Shown: positions 19,426 to 28,254 of the stretch, piece by piece
Layout of the letters: every line of letters begins with the position of its first letter
Position numbering within the stretch: the stretch's first letter is position 1
From: Basidiobolus meristosporus CBS 931.73
Taxonomy: Eukaryota; Basidiobolomycota; Basidiobolomycetes; Basidiobolales; Basidiobolaceae
NCBI GenBank assembly: GCA_002104905.1
Contig: MCFE01000887.1
Coordinates: 1 to 28,254 of the forward strand
DNA length: 28,254 nt
Direction: 5' to 3'
The notes under the pieces: generated by a model
The model's database searches: none
What the model saw: only the letters and a program-made list of their open reading frames with translations
Told to the model about the DNA's origin: nothing
Position numbers and translations under genes: made by a program

Positions 19426-22040
19426 ATGTTACATGGCTGTACTTGCCTCCTTGTGCAAACTGAGTCAGGTGAGTTTTTGACACCCTTAGGCTCACCCCAG
19501 CCTTCTGAATATGGCACACAGAGTGAAAGCTCTGAAGAAGAAGGCTCACTGATGGATTGTGAGCCTATCTACCCTTCCAACAGTACCCTGCATGAGCCTT
19601 GCAAAATCCCATTGTGCAATACAACAATACCAATGGATAAATATGCTGAGGACACTTTATGGAGTCAAGTAAGCCCTGTAATAAATCTGCTGTTGAGCAT
19701 TATTAGGTTATTGCTAGACAAGTGGTGTGTTGCCACTGAGATTAGTTATGGGCACTTCAAGGATTTATTACTACCCCTTGCCAAAGTCATCCTGGGATAC
19801 AACCTACTGTGTATATGGTACAAATGAACAACTGTTATGCAGCTGGCAAAATATGACCCAGAAACTCTCCTGATACCTGCATGCAATAAAAGTTGCATAG
19901 CATTCACATCAGTGAGTGCCACCATTGCAAGGTGTCCAACTAGTCAGGAATCCACTACCATTGGGGAAAACATTGCTGACACTCTGGATATATTCCAGTA
20001 ATGCCTTGTGTAATGAAGTTCATGCAGTCTAACAAGTATTTTGAAGCTATAAAGTACTACACCCAGTATCAATCAAGTGCAAGCATATCTGATATATTTG
20101 ATATCGGACATTACAAACAGCTAAGCCACAAGGGCTGCTTTGATGGTATGTAAGACCATGTCTTTGCCTTAGCACTTGATGGATTCTCATTAAATAGTAT
20201 CCCATCAGCAAATACTACTTGCCACTAATTCTTATCAACCTGAATCTGCCACCTCTCTGACAGTATTAGAGCAGAAACCTGATGGAGGTCTTGCAAGTGC
20301 CTGGGTGTAAATCACCATCCAAACTGGATAGCTTCCTGTATTCCATGCTGCATAAATTTTGTGAGCTTTCCAGTGGGATAGCAGTTAATGGCCATCATGT
20401 CAAAGTGCATATTGTTATTTGCATCAAAGATACCCCAGCCATCAGCAAGAAAGCCAGCATTTCCAGGAACAATGGATGGAATTGCTGTCAAATGTGAGAG
20501 ATCTAGGGGGCCTAATCCATAGCCATTAGCCAAACACCAAAACCAAGAACATCAACTTCTGGCAGAGAGAATGTACAGAAGTCAGCATTCAATTGCTGCA
20601 AAGTTGGCAAGCTAAAAGCCACTGGCCAGAATCTGGAGTTAATAGAAAATCTGAGATACATAAGATAGGGGTTTTCTGTTGAAGCAAAAGCTTTCCACTG
20701 GGAGCAATGCATTTGCTTTTCAACACTATCCCATACTGATGACCAAGTTACACATGGGCATTTCAAGCTAAATGAGCCCTTCAAGATACTAGAAAAATCT
20801 GAAAGAGCTGGCAGGATATTACAGAATACCTGCTACCCTAAATACTTCTCATAGGCTCCAATGAATATTCATATACATATACAACAATAGAAGTGCAAGG
20901 ACTAGAAAACTGGATATGTATTTATTCAGGTGGCCTACAGAAGTCATTTCTACCAAGAGTACATTGGAAACATTGGGAGTCATTTGTGGACATTGTAAGA
21001 ATATATATCAGGAGGTGGATCCCAAATGCCAATTTGACTCATTTGCAGCTTTTGTGCAAAGAGTTTGTAATGGGACTTGAGCAGTTATACCACAAACACA
21101 AAGCTAATTATGTAGATCTCTGCTGCTACTGTATACATCCTGGCTTCATCTTGCTTGGTGTGTGGAGAATATTGGCCCTTGCTTCACCTTTTGGGAGTGT
21201 CTTATGGAGCACATGTGTGGGGAGATAGGAAGATGAGTCAAGTTGCAGGTACTACCATATTCCAATCTCATCAAGAATATCACCCTCAAGTCAGTCATGG
21301 ATGAGATGAGTTGACACATGTAGGATGGCTAGGAAGACTTGGGAAAAACTGAAGACAGATGTGCACATGGAGACACATATGCCTATGTCATAAAGAAGCT
21401 AAGTAGCCCCAATACATGTGTAATCAGTTAAGTAATACAATGTTGGGTTGGGTGCAACAAGTAACTAACTTTGATTGGGATAACTTTACTAAAATATGCT
21501 GGGTTTTTCTTAGTCATAAGCCAATTTCTACACTATTCAATACAGATCCACACAACAAAGAGCTACAGTGCACCTATAAGGGGGATTAGAATCCAACAGG
21601 GAGAAGATATATATCAGCTAAATACCAAAAAGTTCTTTGTGGATATTCAGGAGGTATTTATGGCAGAAGTGGTGGCAACCAAGCATTTATTTGCAAGATG
21701 TTTATACTATCAGCAATATAAGGTATATGGCAACTTGGTAAGTATCACACTAAAATGCCATAAAGTTGAGGTGATAGAAGTATGTCAATTGCAGCAAGTA
21801 TGTGCATTTGTAGAGGCTAGTAAACAGGAGCCCACAGTTTTTTTGATTTGAACTATATGTGGAATACCCAATTTAGTAGTTGGTAAGCAATTAAAGAGGG
21901 TTGATGCTACAGTGCAATATATGAATTGTGCATGGGGAGGTAGAAAAAGGGAATACCATTTGATAAATTAGCAGGGTAGCATTATGCAGAACTAGCTGTA
22001 GGCCACCATACTGCTGTGATAATACCATTAGAGGCTTGCA
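19426..22040 (+). pseudogene. Plavaka/tnp2-type (CACTA-like) transposase, broken
   Basis: Blocks in order match the tnp2 transposase family. There is an acidic N-terminal stretch with SESSEEEGS (about 19525), and a Cys-rich knuckle CNKSCIAFT and ARCPTSQ (19880-19940). Then come SDIFDIGHYKQLS (about 20088) and FALALDGFSL with a putative catalytic Asp (20178-20180). LINLNLPP (20231) leads into VPGCKSPSKLDSFLY. HIVICIKDTPAISK stands where the family has GDxPA, with Gly changed to Lys. VHWKHWESFV is near 20960. LHLAWCVENIGPCFTFWE and MEHMCG (21148-21220) form the family's C-terminal signature. A C-terminal extension (IRIQQGEDIYQL, YGNLVSIT) runs to about 21985. It would cut and paste a DNA transposon. 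Many stops and shifts; the family is inferred from motif memory. Confidence 0.7.
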
Positions 22041-22041
22041 A

Positions 22042-22254
22042 TAGACTTGTTCCATCATTCCAGCTGATCATAGTACCCAATAGTGCCATAGCATGCCAGA
22101 TGGTGCCTGATCATGCCACAGAGTGCTAGATGGTGCCATACAGTGCCAATTTGGGATCAAAATTGACATGCATATGACCCTAAAATATCATATCAATAAC
22201 AAAATATACAGCACTTTCTGGCACTATGATCAATGGCACAATGGAGCAAGTCTA
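22042..22254. mobile_element. 213-bp inverted-repeat element (MITE-like)
   Basis: The ends are TAGACTTG (22042-22049) and CAAGTCTA (22247-22254). The terminal inverted repeats extend about 45 bp with mismatches and include an 18 of 22 match between 22065-22086 and 22211-22232 (TGATCATAGT core). The paralogous minus-strand sequence near 23900 runs across this point with no insert, giving an empty site. A TA at each outer edge could be a Tc1/mariner-type target duplication. The interior has a GATGGTGCC and GTGCCATA-rich stretch and no coding. It interrupts the 3' part of the transposon remnant. Confidence 0.7.
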
Positions 22255-22573
22255 GTGAGACCATCAAACACCGTCAATTTTTTTGCTATATCATGCAGTT
22301 GGATTTACTGGCCAGTTGGATCCACTCAAGTAGTTGTAGATTGCACTAAGACCGCAACAATGCCATACCACCATTGGCAAAACACTGCCCTAACACTGTT
22401 GTGCTTTTTACTTTATTTGGTGGAAAAATTTGCAAAATGCCATTGTGATCCTGTTATAAGATTGCATAGAGGATCATAAATTCCAGGCTGCGGGTATTAT
22501 AAAATTCTCCTGATGGAATTCTGATGGATGATGTGGATCAAATCCACCCATGAGACCAAATTGTTTTTCATAG

Positions 22574-22886
22574 ACATAGTGGATGCTGGGCTGATGGATC
22601 TAAGCTTGGCTATGGGGGCCAAGGCCTCAGTGAAGCTCAGTCCTTTTGTTTTGGAGTGTCCTTGGGCCATATATGTATGTTTGTGTATTTCAGCAGTACT
22701 ATAAGCCTTATATTTGGTCTTGAGAGCCTATGCACATTCAATTGATATTTGGGGTCTTTTTTTAGAGCTGGGGGCTCATCTATGTGGACTCAACTGGCAT
22801 AAGCTACATTTGTACCATTATTGAAGTAGTGCTTTGGGCAATATCTGATCTGGCTACATAACTGGCTTTGAGAAGATGGAAAGAAC
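22574..22886 (-). pseudogene. Small Ty1/copia RT scrap with an internal deletion
   Basis: On the minus strand it reads NGTNVAYA and VHIDEPPALKKDP (parallel to GTNLAYAYSVHIDEPQTVKEA in the copia at 26370). It then skips about 90 bp and continues with nucleotides matching the stretch that codes for KTKYKADGT up to AKFNSIR. Stops and shifts are present. It is cut on one side by the Plavaka-like remnant and on the other by the solo LTR at 22887. The linker module here is single, unlike the triplicated copy at 9590-10140. Confidence 0.75.
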
Positions 22887-23256
22887 TGCCACAAGTCATG
22901 GTATAATAGTTGTAGAAGAGTAGGGAGTTTAGATGGTATTGTATTCACTAAAACTTAAACTGATTTTTATTGAGGTTCCAGCAGCTCCTTATATACAATT
23001 ATGCAAGTTCAGTTGCTGGCTAAGTGTATTTCCTAGTGTAGGTTGTGGCTGATGACTCATTTGATTGTATCATCATCACCTAATAAGCTCCTACTTTATA
23101 TATCTATTCCTGTCTGATAAGGGTCTGCTGATTCATCTGCTGACTAATACCACCAATTTGATAGATAACACCAATATACTGATAGGCTAAACATATAACT
23201 AATTGATTTGACTAAAAACTGATCCAACTTATAAATCAAAGTGGTAGATCATAATA
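22887..23256 (-). repeat. Solo LTR of the gypsy-2 family
   Basis: On the minus strand it runs from TATTATGATCTACC to ACTTGTGGCA, 370 bp, aligned throughout with the gypsy-2 LTRs. It keeps the bZIP-type site (TGACTCA on the plus strand, 23053-23059), TATA (TGTATATAAGGAGC, complement of 22985-22998), and an AATAAAAATCAG-type signal. Flanks are GAAC (22883-22886) and GAGC (23257-23260), a 4-bp duplication with one transition. No gypsy coding adjoins it, so it is a solo LTR. Confidence 0.85.
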
Positions 23257-23304
23257 GAGCAATTCAGGAAAGTCCCCTGTGAGTAATTATTTTGATCATC
23301 CTGT

Positions 23305-23576
23305 CAAAGGCCATCACAAATTCTAAGTCTCATGAATAAGAGGTACTGATCCTGTCAGGACACTATGGAAAGACTCTCAAAAAATAATAGCACCCTAGAT
23401 CTCACAAAAACTTGGTCAAAATTTTCATTGCATCAGTACATAAGTGGCTTTTGATTGGTTCTCTCCCAGTTCTCTCACTTTCTGATCCCAGACACTCAAT
23501 TACCTCCTATGTTTTTGTATGTTAATTGGCTATTGCCTCTTTTTCACACTACCTATATCCTGACTCAATCAATTCC
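23305..23576 (-). repeat. Fragment D of the unclassified repeat family (3' end and terminus)
   Basis: It aligns with copy C at 17985-18260 in the same orientation and, more weakly, with copy A at 8680-8965. It includes the GGCCATCACAAA terminus (about 23309-23320), the TACTGATCCTGTCAGGACA block, and coding for EVIECLGS followed by GREPIKSH. It joins the end of the minus-strand Plavaka-like copy directly at 23576/23577. Confidence 0.7.
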
Positions 23577-24466
23577 CTATGAAAAATAATTTGGTCCTGC
23601 AGGTGAATATAATTCATATCAGTTGTTAAGATCCCATCAGGAGACCACTATAATACCAGCAGGTTAGAATTAATGACCACCTATACAATCTTGTGATGGG
23701 ATCACAATGAAATTTTGCTAATTTACCGCCAAATAAATTTAATAAAATATAATGGTGTGTGTACAGTGTCTGGCCAAAGGTGGCATGGCATTGTTGCAGT
23801 CTTAGTGTACTTTACAACTACTTGAGTGGATCTAGCTGGTCAGTACATTCAATTGCCTTATATGGCAAAAAAATAATGGAGTTTTGATGGCCTCTTTGCA
23901 AGCCTCTGATAGCATTATCATGGCAGTATGGTGGCCTACAGCTAGCTCTGTGTAATGCTACCATACCAATATACCAAATGGTATTTCCTTTTTCTACCTC
24001 CACTTGTGCAACTCATATACTCCACTGTAGAATCACCCATCTTAATTTGCTTACCAACTACTACTTGGGTACTCCACAAATAGTTTGAATCAAAAATAAC
24101 TATGGCCTCCTGCTTACTAACCTCCACAAACATGCACACCTGCTACAACTGACACACTTCTATAACCTCAGTTTTATGGCTTCTTAGTATGATAATTGCA
24201 AAGTTGCCATATGTGTTGTACTGCTGGTAACATATACATCTTGCAAACATATGGGTGGTTGTTGACACTTCTGCCAGGAATACCTCCTGAATATCCACAA
24301 AGAGCTTTTTGGTCTTTAGCAGATATATTCCTTCTCCCTGCTAGATTCTGGTCCCCCTTAGAGGTGCCTTCTGGCTCTTGTTTGTGTGAATTCTGTATTG
24401 AATGGTGTAGAAGTTGGCTTATGACCAAGAGAAATCTGGCATACCTTGGTAGAGTTTTCCCAATAG
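23577..24466 (-). mobile_element. Plavaka-like transposon remnant, minus-strand 3' copy
   Basis: It is inverted relative to 21470-22573 and aligned with it except for the 213-bp insertion there. Translated blocks on the minus strand include RFLLVISQLLHHSIQ, a YSGGIPGRS region, FVEVSKQEAIVIF and GGRKRKYHLVYW, parallel to the plus copy (FFLVISQFLHYSIQ, FVEASKQEPTVF, GGRKREYHLI). Only the C-terminal part of the transposase and its 3' flank survive. At 24466 the homology stops abruptly where copia gag coding begins, and at 23577 it meets fragment D. It carries no catalytic motif. Confidence 0.75.
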
Positions 24467-24467
24467 A

Positions 24468-25262
24468 AATACTGATGAGGATGTGATAGTTACTATCCTG
24501 AATAGCCTGACAGACAAGTTTCAAGGCCTTGTATCAGCCCTAGAGTCCAGAACTGAAGATTTGACCTTAAATTACGTATATGGAAGGCTCCTGGATGAAG
24601 AATTAAGGAAATCAAGCGCAAATAAGAAGGAAGAAGAAAATGCTTCAATAAGCAATGATAACCAACAAAGAAGGTACCCAACACCCTGCAAAGGCAACAG
24701 CAACCTGTTTTGTAACTACTGCAAAAGGAAAGAACACATATCAGACCGGTGTCTCAAAAACAAAGATAATCAGCAAAAGAAGCCTGAATATGGAAAAGCT
24801 GCAACAACTGAAGATAGACTATTCATATCTGCACTAAATATGACCACAAACAAGGATTCTCAGACGTGGTATATTGACTCTGGAGCTTCTCAACACTTTA
24901 CACACCAAAAAGAACTTTTTACCCAATATCAAGAAATTCCAATTAAGAAGGTTTTCATGGGTGACAATAGATCACTTGATGCAGTGGGAGAAGGAACTAT
25001 CCAAGTAAACCTAAGAAGCAGTGAAGGAAGCCATACACTGACCTTTAAAGAAGTACTCTATGTACCAGAAATAGCCAAGAACCTACTATCTGTAAGCAAG
25101 GCCACAGCAGAAGGACTCAGGTTCAGTTTTGACAATTCTGGATGCAGGATCACTGATCAAAATGGTGCCCATATTGCTTTGGGCATCAGAGATCAGAATC
25201 TATACAAGTTGACTTATATTTCATCATATCTGGAAGCCAATATAAGTAACTTAAATGACTAA
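24468..25262 (+). pseudogene. Copia Gag (C-terminal part) and protease
   Basis: The frame is open from about 24453 and enters gag coding at the junction near 24467; GTG at 24483 is not a credible native start because the gag sequence continues upstream of it. LVSALESR and LLDEELR are typical of the copia gag domain. The CCHC knuckle CNYCKRKEHISDRC is intact at 24711-24752. The protease motif WYIDSGASQHF has its Asp at 24876-24878, followed by EVLYVPEIAKNLLSVS. It ends at a TAA (25260-25262) just before the GAG-pre-integrase domain; an intact element would read on, so this is a nonsense mutation. Gag packages the RNA and the protease matures the polyprotein. Confidence 0.85.
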
Positions 25263-26765
25263 ACACCTATGCTTTGGCACAGGAGATTTGGACACATCAA
25301 TTTTGATTATTTGCATAAAATGATCAAAGATCAGCTAATTTCTGGAGTGAAAATTGATCCCCCAGCTAATTTGGAGCACTGTGAAGCCTGCATATATGGG
25401 AAACAAGCCAGACAACAGTTCAAGAGCTCTGGGTTAATCAAAACTAAGAAAAAATTAGATCTAATTCACTCATATCTGTGTGGACCTATGCAAAATTTAT
25501 CCTTAGGCGGGATGAAGTATTTAATCACTTTTATTGATGATTATACAAGATACACATGGGTCTACTTCATGGAGAGAAAGGAAGAAGCTCTGACTAAGCT
25601 CAGGGAGCTTAAAGCCATGGTTGAGAGAGAAACTGGTGAAAAAATCAAGAAAATACACACTGACAATGGTGGAGAATATACCTCAAAACTCTTCATCCAC
25701 TTCGGCAAAATTTATGGGATAAAGCAAGAGACTACTGTACCATACTCCTCACAGCAAAATGGAGTAGCAGAACAAGCTAACAGATCAATAATTGATATGG
25801 CAAGATCTATGATCCATGATCAAAAATTATCCTATGATTTTTGGGTGGAATCAGTTGCCACTGCTGTATACCTTAAAAATAGGAGTTATAACAGAATACT
25901 TTGTGATTCTACTCCATTTGAAGCCTGGTATGGATACAGACCAAATGCAGAACATCTAAGAATATTTGGGTGTACAGCATATGCCAAAAAACTGGCCGCA
26001 AATCAGTCAAAATTTGTGCCAAAAAGTGTAAAATGCATATTTTTGGGCTACTGCAATGAGAGTAAGGCATACAGACTCTACAATACCAAAGCAAAGAAGC
26101 TTATCAAGTCCAGGGATGTGTTGTTTGATGAATATTTAAAATTTTCACAAAAAATGACATCAGATGATGACAAATATCTGATCTCAAGTCCACCAATTGT
26201 CAGGATTGAATCAGAGCAAAACAATGAGAATTTTTTCACTCCAGAGGACTCTACCACTGTGGCTCAGCCAGAATCAGTGCCCAGGAATATCCCAGAAGTG
26301 ATCATTCCAGTATCAAATGCCTGGAGATCCAATTGGACAAGAAATAGCCCAAATTACTATATCAATGAGGGCACAAACTTAGCCTATGCCTATTCAGTCC
26401 ATATTGATGAACCCCAGACTGTAAAAGAGGCCCTAAATAGCCCTCAGACAAAGTTTTGGAGATTTGCAATGACTGAGGAATATCAGGCCCTGATGGATAA
26501 TCAAACTTGGGACTTAGTTAAATTACCAATCAACCAAAAATCAATTGGATGCAGATGGGTCTTCAAGACAAAATACAAGGCTGATGGTACAATTGAGAGA
26601 TACAAAGCAAGACTTGTAGCCAAAGGATACTCTCAAACAAAAGGACTTGACTATACTGAGACCTTTGCACCAGTAGCCAAATTTAATTCCATCAGATTAA
26701 TATTGGCTATTGCAGCCAAATATAAGTTTTTTATTCATCAAATGGATGTAAAACTGCATTTTTGA
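25263..26765 (+). pseudogene. Copia integrase and N-terminal reverse transcriptase
   Basis: The GAG-pre-integrase zinc region reads LWHRRFGHINFDYLHKM and CEACIYGKQ. In the integrase core, the first catalytic Asp expected in the HSDL motif reads HSYL (Tyr codon at 25473-25475). The second is present in HTDNGGEYTS (near 25660) and the Glu in NGVAEQANR (near 25768). FIDDYTRYTWVYFM and the LRIFGCTAYAK block follow. The linker (LAYAYSVHIDEPQTVKEAL) leads into RT: WDLVKLP, CRWVFKTKYKADGTIERYKARLVAKG and FAPVAKFNSIR. The frame ends at TGA because one A is missing in a run (AAAA at 26750-26753) in the DVKTAF motif. Integrase would insert the cDNA; loss of the Asp should abolish that. Confidence 0.9.
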
Positions 26766-27451
26766 ATGGAGAACTTGATGAGGACGTGTATATGGACCAG
26801 CCTGATGGGTTTGTTGACCAAGATAGCCCCCATTTGGTCTGCAAGCTTAAAAAGTCACTATATGGTCTCAAACAATCACCAAGAGCCTGGAATTGCAAGA
26901 TAGATTCTTATTGGGAATCTTTGAGTTTCAAAAGAAGTAATGCTGACTATAGTATATACTATAAGCCAGATAGAGCAAATCCAGCTCTATTAGCTCTATA
27001 TGTGGATGATCTTATTATAGCCACCAATAACCTAGAAACATTGGAAGGGACTAAATCCAGCCTATCTAAGGAGTTCAAGATGTCCAATCTAGGAGAGAGT
27101 AGTTACTACTTAGGGATTAAGCTCTCCATAGACAGAAGTACCCAGACTATTACCCCAAGCCAATCCAAGTATATTCAAGATATACTAAAGAAGTACAAAA
27201 TGGAAGACTGTAAACCAGCAGCTACCCCAATGGAGACAAACCTTAACTTGGTCAAAACTCAACCAAATCAAGAGAGCTTGGTGCCATCTGAAAGCCCTGA
27301 CTTTCCTTATCAATCTATGGTTGGCAGTCTGATGTATATCATGCTTGGAACATGTCCAGATATCTCATATTCAGTGGGAGCTGTCAGCCAACATAATCAG
27401 AATTATGGATCTGATCATATTGCAGCAGTTAAGCAAATTTTAGATACCTAA
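26762..27451 (+). pseudogene. Copia reverse transcriptase, catalytic part
   Basis: It continues RT in the next frame: [32 protein letters not shown], and [13 protein letters not shown] with the YVDD catalytic motif intact at 26999-27010. Then come [22 protein letters not shown] and [20 protein letters not shown]. It ends at a TAA (27449-27451) produced by a second one-base deletion of A near 27442 in the ILRYLKG motif. The ATG at 26762 is not a real start; the coding belongs to the polyprotein. With both deletions absent this and its neighbours would form a single pol frame. Confidence 0.9.
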
Positions 27452-27978
27452 AAGGAACTGCTAATATCTGCTTAAGATACACTTATAAGGATTTAGAACA
27501 GGATCTTGTGGGACACTCTGATGCTGATTGGGGACAAAATTTGGAAGACAGAAGATCCACCACAGGATACACCTTTCTTTACTGTAAAGGAGCAATTTCA
27601 TGGAATTTGAGAAAGCAACCAACCGTAGCACTTTCTACTACAGAGGCAGAGTATATGGCAGCCTGTGAAGCTACAAAAGAAGTAATATGGGTAAGAAAAC
27701 TCTTTACAGATTTAGGCCTATGTCAAAAAATGCCTATTACTTTATTTCAAGATAATCAAGGATGTGTTCAATTAGATAGAAATCCAACTTTTCATGCTAG
27801 AACCAGGCACATATATATTAGACATCATTTCATACGTGAAGCTATAGAGAATAACTTAGTTAGCTTAGTTTACTCTCCAACAGATGAAATGATTGCAGAC
27901 ATATTTACCAAACCATTAGCTAGAGACAAGTTTGAATATCTTAAGTCAAAATTGGGACTAGTCAGTATGAACATTTAG
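27441..27978 (+). pseudogene. Copia RNase H and Pol C-terminus
   Basis: After the frameshift the sequence continues without further breaks: GHSDADWGQNLEDRRSTTGY with the first catalytic Asp, AISWNLRKQPTVALSTTEAE and YMAACEATKEVIWVRKL with the Glu, and TLFQDNQGC with the third acidic residue. TRHIYIRHHFIREAI and DIFTKPLARDKFEYLKSKLG follow, which is the standard copia Pol ending. The stop TAG at 27976-27978 lies 2 bp before the polypurine tract. The domain looks complete. Confidence 0.9.
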
Positions 27979-27989
27979 CTGAGTGGGAG

Positions 27990-28254
27990 TGTTGCAAAAA
28001 TTTGTATTTCCACCTAAATATTCACCTAACTTAGTCACTTAGATCATCACCTTCAAATCCTAGAGAATACTGACCAAATTTCTTGTCAGGATTTACTTAG
28101 AATATATTCACCAAAATACCAGGTACCCAGAACATGAAAATTCTCAAAGTTGTCCAAACAGCCCAAACTTTGCACACATGTTCTTGGAACCTTCCTTAAC
28201 CTATTCTACGTGTTTGTATTGCCAAGACCAGGTAAAAGTATAAATACTACTTTT
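27990..28254 (+). repeat. Copia 3' LTR, cut by the window end
   Basis: It starts TGTTGCAAAAATTTG directly after the polypurine tract. At least 265 bp are present. A TATA box (TATAAATA at 28239-28246) marks the U3 end and the likely promoter. The other end and any target duplication are outside the window. No other copy of this LTR is clearly present. Confidence 0.8.

Larger units (their letters stand above)
19426..22573 (+). mobile_element. Plavaka-like DNA transposon remnant, plus-strand copy
   Basis: This comprises the transposase pseudogene and its 3' flank. From about 21470 to 22573 it aligns, apart from a 213-bp insertion, with the minus-strand segment 24466-23577. Both alignments end at the same point (TTTTTCATAG at 22564-22573 and its complement at 23577), so this is probably close to an internal or terminal boundary of the element. 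The left end is not certain: the terminus of copy C at about 17990 is a candidate. The 3' terminal repeat is missing and replaced by a copia scrap. Confidence 0.6.
24467..28254 (+). mobile_element. Copia: 5'-truncated Ty1/copia retrotransposon, youngest element here
   Basis: The order is gag, protease, integrase, RT, RNase H, polypurine tract and LTR, the Ty1/copia order with integrase before RT. The 5' LTR and the first part of gag are missing; the Plavaka-like fragment adjoins at 24466. The polypurine tract is GAGTGGGAG (27981-27989) and the 3' LTR starts TGTTGCAAAAATTTG at 27990. Over about 3.5 kb of coding I find one stop, two one-base deletions and one lost integrase catalytic residue. 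Fragments of the same lineage lie at 6300-6806, 8975-10460 and 22574-22886 on the minus strand. Confidence 0.9.

Noticed and set aside
20312-20784. Two minus-strand frames of 73 and 90 codons that look protein-like
   Set aside because: They are antisense to transposase blocks with family motifs on the plus strand (LDSFLY, DTPAIS). They arise from low stop density.
22123-22479. Plus-strand open frame of 118 codons
   Set aside because: It runs across the end of the 213-bp inverted-repeat element into transposon flank; the two parts have separate origins.
1-28254. tRNA, rRNA, CRISPR arrays, operons, bacterial signals
   Set aside because: None was seen on either strand; the element types are eukaryotic.

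Overview
The window looks like a gene-poor, repeat-packed stretch of a eukaryotic nuclear genome, most likely a filamentous fungus. It is AT-rich and almost lacks CpG: I count one CG dinucleotide in the first 1,200 bases. Everything I can identify is a transposable element or a fragment of one. These are two Ty3/gypsy lineages, one Ty1/copia lineage, a decayed DNA transposon of the tnp2/Plavaka (CACTA-like) type, a short inverted-repeat element and an unclassified repeat family. I found no confident host gene, tRNA, rRNA or CRISPR array, and nothing bacterial. The Plavaka-like transposase and the CpG loss fit a TE-rich, cytosine-methylating fungus (rusts and other basidiomycetes are candidates), but the species cannot be fixed from the sequence.

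Layout. 1-190: edge of an unrecognised minus-strand frame. 191-480: nothing seen. 480-1760 (minus): 3' end of a gypsy-2 element (integrase plus LTR). 1774-6274 (plus): heavily mutated gypsy-1 element. 6300-10460 (minus): one copia element split by an LTR-like block and by copy A of the unclassified repeat; its integrase-RT linker carries a 170-bp segment three times. 10461-11064: unassigned, with short inverted repeats. 11065-16309 (plus): near full-length gypsy-2 element with its gag split by a second LTR of the same family, flanked by a 4-bp GATG duplication. 16635-17365 (plus) and 17985-18851 (minus): copies B and C of the unclassified repeat. 19426-22573 (plus): Plavaka-like transposase pseudogene carrying a 213-bp inverted-repeat insertion. 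22574-22886 (minus): copia scrap. 22887-23256 (minus): solo gypsy-2 LTR. 23305-23576 (minus): fragment D of the unclassified repeat. 23577-24466 (minus): second, truncated copy of the Plavaka-like 3' end. 24467-28254 (plus): the youngest element, a 5'-truncated copia with nearly complete gag-pol and the start of its 3' LTR.

The region is best read as nested insertions of different ages. The gypsy elements and the Plavaka-like gene carry many stops and frameshifts. The copia at the right end has one stop, two single-base deletions and one lost catalytic residue in about 3.5 kb. None of the elements appears able to move by itself. The most novel-looking material is the A/B/C/D repeat family. 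It has a hydrophilic, partly conserved protein and a common terminus, and copy C lies head-to-head with the transposase, so it may be the second gene of a two-gene DNA transposon.
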